Assembly (NCBI GenBank): GCA_014529385.2 | Contig: CM043943.1 | Location: forward strand, 157,042,747-157,106,746 | DNA from: Adiantum capillus-veneris | Taxonomy: Eukaryota; Streptophyta; Polypodiopsida; Polypodiales; Pteridaceae | DNA length: 64,000 nt | Reading direction: 5' to 3' | Part shown: in pieces, positions 62,575-64,000 of the stretch | Position numbering within the stretch: position 1 is the first letter of the stretch | Layout of the letters: every line of letters starts with the position of its first letter | Made by a program: the position numbers and the translations under genes | Notes under the pieces: generated by a model | The model's input: only the letters and a program-made list of their open reading frames with translations | Database searches by the model: none | What the model was told of the DNA's origin: nothing

Positions 62575-62904
62575 ACACTAGGTCAGTGGTCATCGCATGA
62601 AAGGGAGAGCAGCCAATAAAATTCGTTGCCTTCAACTTTGCAAGTCACCCTAGGCGGTGGCCAAGGAGAAAAAGGTCCACGTTGGACTCTTGAGTCACGG
62701 CCAGGGAGGGAGAAAAACGTCCGAGGAGTCATTGCGCCCATGGCTTCGAGCAGCCAATTAGTGCTCAGCATACGATTGCAAAGCTTCCAACAGCAGCCGC
62801 CTTGTGTGACAGGCTATGTGGAAGCATGGATATTTTCTTATGTGGACACTCTGGCCATGGTATGCCAACTCAAACATGATCGACGGTCGCGTCAGACTTC
62901 ACCC
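62575..62904. mobile_element. Harbinger-like MITE, copy 2
   Basis: 330 bases starting ggcctatgtcacactagg and ending with a diverged inverted end, flanked by TAA (62572-62574 and 62905-62907). Inner text such as caaacatgatcgacggtc matches copy 1 (caaacatgaccggcggtc). Confidence 0.62.
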
Positions 62905-63540
62905 TAATTTTAAGTGGTTGTCTGATCCGAATGATGATTAACTTTTTGGCATGTTAAAACTTGCCTTAGGGAATGAGGACAAGGTCGGACAAATCTTTGA
63001 ATCCAATGTTTCGCTTTGTATATGTGTCCCTTCTTTGAAGAGCCACCTGACTTTCTTTTCAACTCTTTGTTTTAGACAAACTTATTTTAGTTTGTAAATG
63101 GTCCCTTCATTGCTTTTCAACCTTTTGTTTTAAAATGCCAATGTGAACCTTCACCTTGTTTCATTCTCAAATGCCAATGTGAATCTTCACCTTGTTTCAT
63201 TCTGATTTCATTACACGGCCTTTGTATATAAGGAGTACCTAGTCTTTTGGCTTTTCAATTTCAAAAGCTATTGATATTCTACACTATCACCCTTCACTTT
63301 TGCATCTTAGATGTTTTGAAAGAGTTTTTTATTCATCTAAGATTGTAGAGAACCCTGCATAGTTTCTTGTTTTGCAAAGAGTTATCATGAAAGTCATATT
63401 GCCAAAGTTTTTTGACTTTAATGATTTGCGAATCCACCTAGAAGCTACTTTACTTACCTATTTACTAGGTGGACCTTAATAGCTTTTTAGAAAAATTTGG
63501 TAAGGAAAAAAAAAAAAGGCAATTACAAGTGGCCTTAGTT
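62905..63540. other. 3' flank, tandem 36-bp repeat
   Basis: AT-rich sequence. Two tandem copies of a 36-base unit with aaatgccaatgtgaa lie near 63134-63207. No gene is supported. Confidence 0.5.
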
Positions 63541-63791
63541 AAGAGTTGAATAAGATTTTTGCATCTTGGATAGTATCTTCCATGAGGAATATACCAATGC
63601 TACTCCCACATGTAGTTGTCAAGCTCAATTGCGAAAGCAAACTAGAGCGCATTGCTTTCAGTATGTTGGGAGTACCAATGCTACTCCCACATGTACCTGT
63701 CAAACTCAATTGTGAAAGCAAACTAGAGAGCATTGCTTTTCAGCATGATGGGCATATTATGCTTGAAAGCTTCATTAATGCTCTTCAATGA
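63541..63791 (+). other. Short open frame with 81-bp tandem duplication
   Basis: An 81-codon open frame. An 81-base unit is tandemly repeated, starting at 63592 and 63673, so 27 residues appear twice with small changes (IPMLLPHVVVKLN and VPMLLPHVPVKLN). I do not recognise the protein. It may be a fragment of a longer gene or retroelement lying beyond the window; I do not claim it is expressed. Confidence 0.35.
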
Positions 63792-64000
63792 AGAGGAATC
63801 ATCAATGGCATCTTGATCAATGATTGAGCAAGTTTTTGGGCAATGTACTATTGATTGTGTGGCTTCTTGATTAGATTTCTGCATTTACTAGGCAAGTGCG
63901 AGAGCAAGAGCAAGACTTTAATCATTTACTCACAAATAAAGTGAGAAATATATATAGCTTTCTTTTTTTTTTTGTGAAAGTGATGATTTAATTCAAAAAT
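63792..64000. other. Window end, no feature
   Basis: AT-rich sequence with a run of T at about 63963-63973. Nothing recognised. Confidence 0.5.

Overview
The window looks like nuclear DNA of a large-genome, seed-free land plant with swimming sperm; a fern is the best guess. The only host gene I can support is the 3' part of a HYDIN-like gene, which builds the central pair of motile cilia. Its exons are separated by introns of up to 35 kb that are packed with retroelements typical of plants: L1-type LINEs, Ty3/gypsy, Ty1/copia and endogenous caulimovirid. Lycophytes, cycads and Ginkgo are alternatives. No bacterial-style operons, CRISPR arrays, rRNA genes or free-standing tRNA genes are visible.

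Host gene (+ strand): seven exons with GT/AG borders and matching phases lie at 12726-12890, 17356-19548, 19665-19840, 22284-22455, 22545-22832, 57895-61267 and 61509-61573. Together they encode about 2143 residues and a stop. The N-terminal part must lie left of the window, so the first intron seen here is longer than 12.7 kb. The intron 22833-57894 is about 35.1 kb.

Layout: 1-5306 is a plus-strand L1-type LINE (family 1) that sits in the LTR of a minus-strand Ty3/gypsy element (5308-11088) with no integrase. 11330-12130 is a gypsy integrase remnant. 13830-17170 is a minus-strand family 1 LINE inside a HYDIN intron. 20690-21688 is a LINE ORF1 fragment joined to a gypsy LTR. 23431-28713 is a Penelope-like element with direct terminal repeats and an N-terminal GIY-YIG domain. 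28840-30270 is a LINE fragment, 30514-30891 a tRNA-derived SINE with perfect target-site duplications, and 31085-31452 an LTR plus primer binding site. 31711-34298 holds a LINE bounded by (CT)n. 34700-39090 holds pieces of an endogenous pararetrovirus interrupted by a solo LTR. 39095-47135 holds three LINE insertions separated by (TG)n. 47164-52589 is an older LTR element that a young non-autonomous copia element (48649-52574, identical LTRs) has entered. 52722-53064 is a Harbinger-like MITE, 53160-53676 two LINE tails between (CT)n arrays, and 53772-57718 a fourth (TG)n-bounded LINE. The 3' flank (61574-64000) contains a second MITE copy and short tandem repeats.

The most notable patterns are two unrelated LINE families whose copies are bounded on both sides by (TG)n or by (CT)n, as expected for microsatellite-directed insertion; a Penelope-like element with the permuted, N-terminal endonuclease layout; and a recently moved copia derivative with one 645-codon ORF, no integrase and an altered protease active site. 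Almost all transposon ORFs are broken by stops and frameshifts. All calls come from reading motifs and repeats by eye, without database searches.
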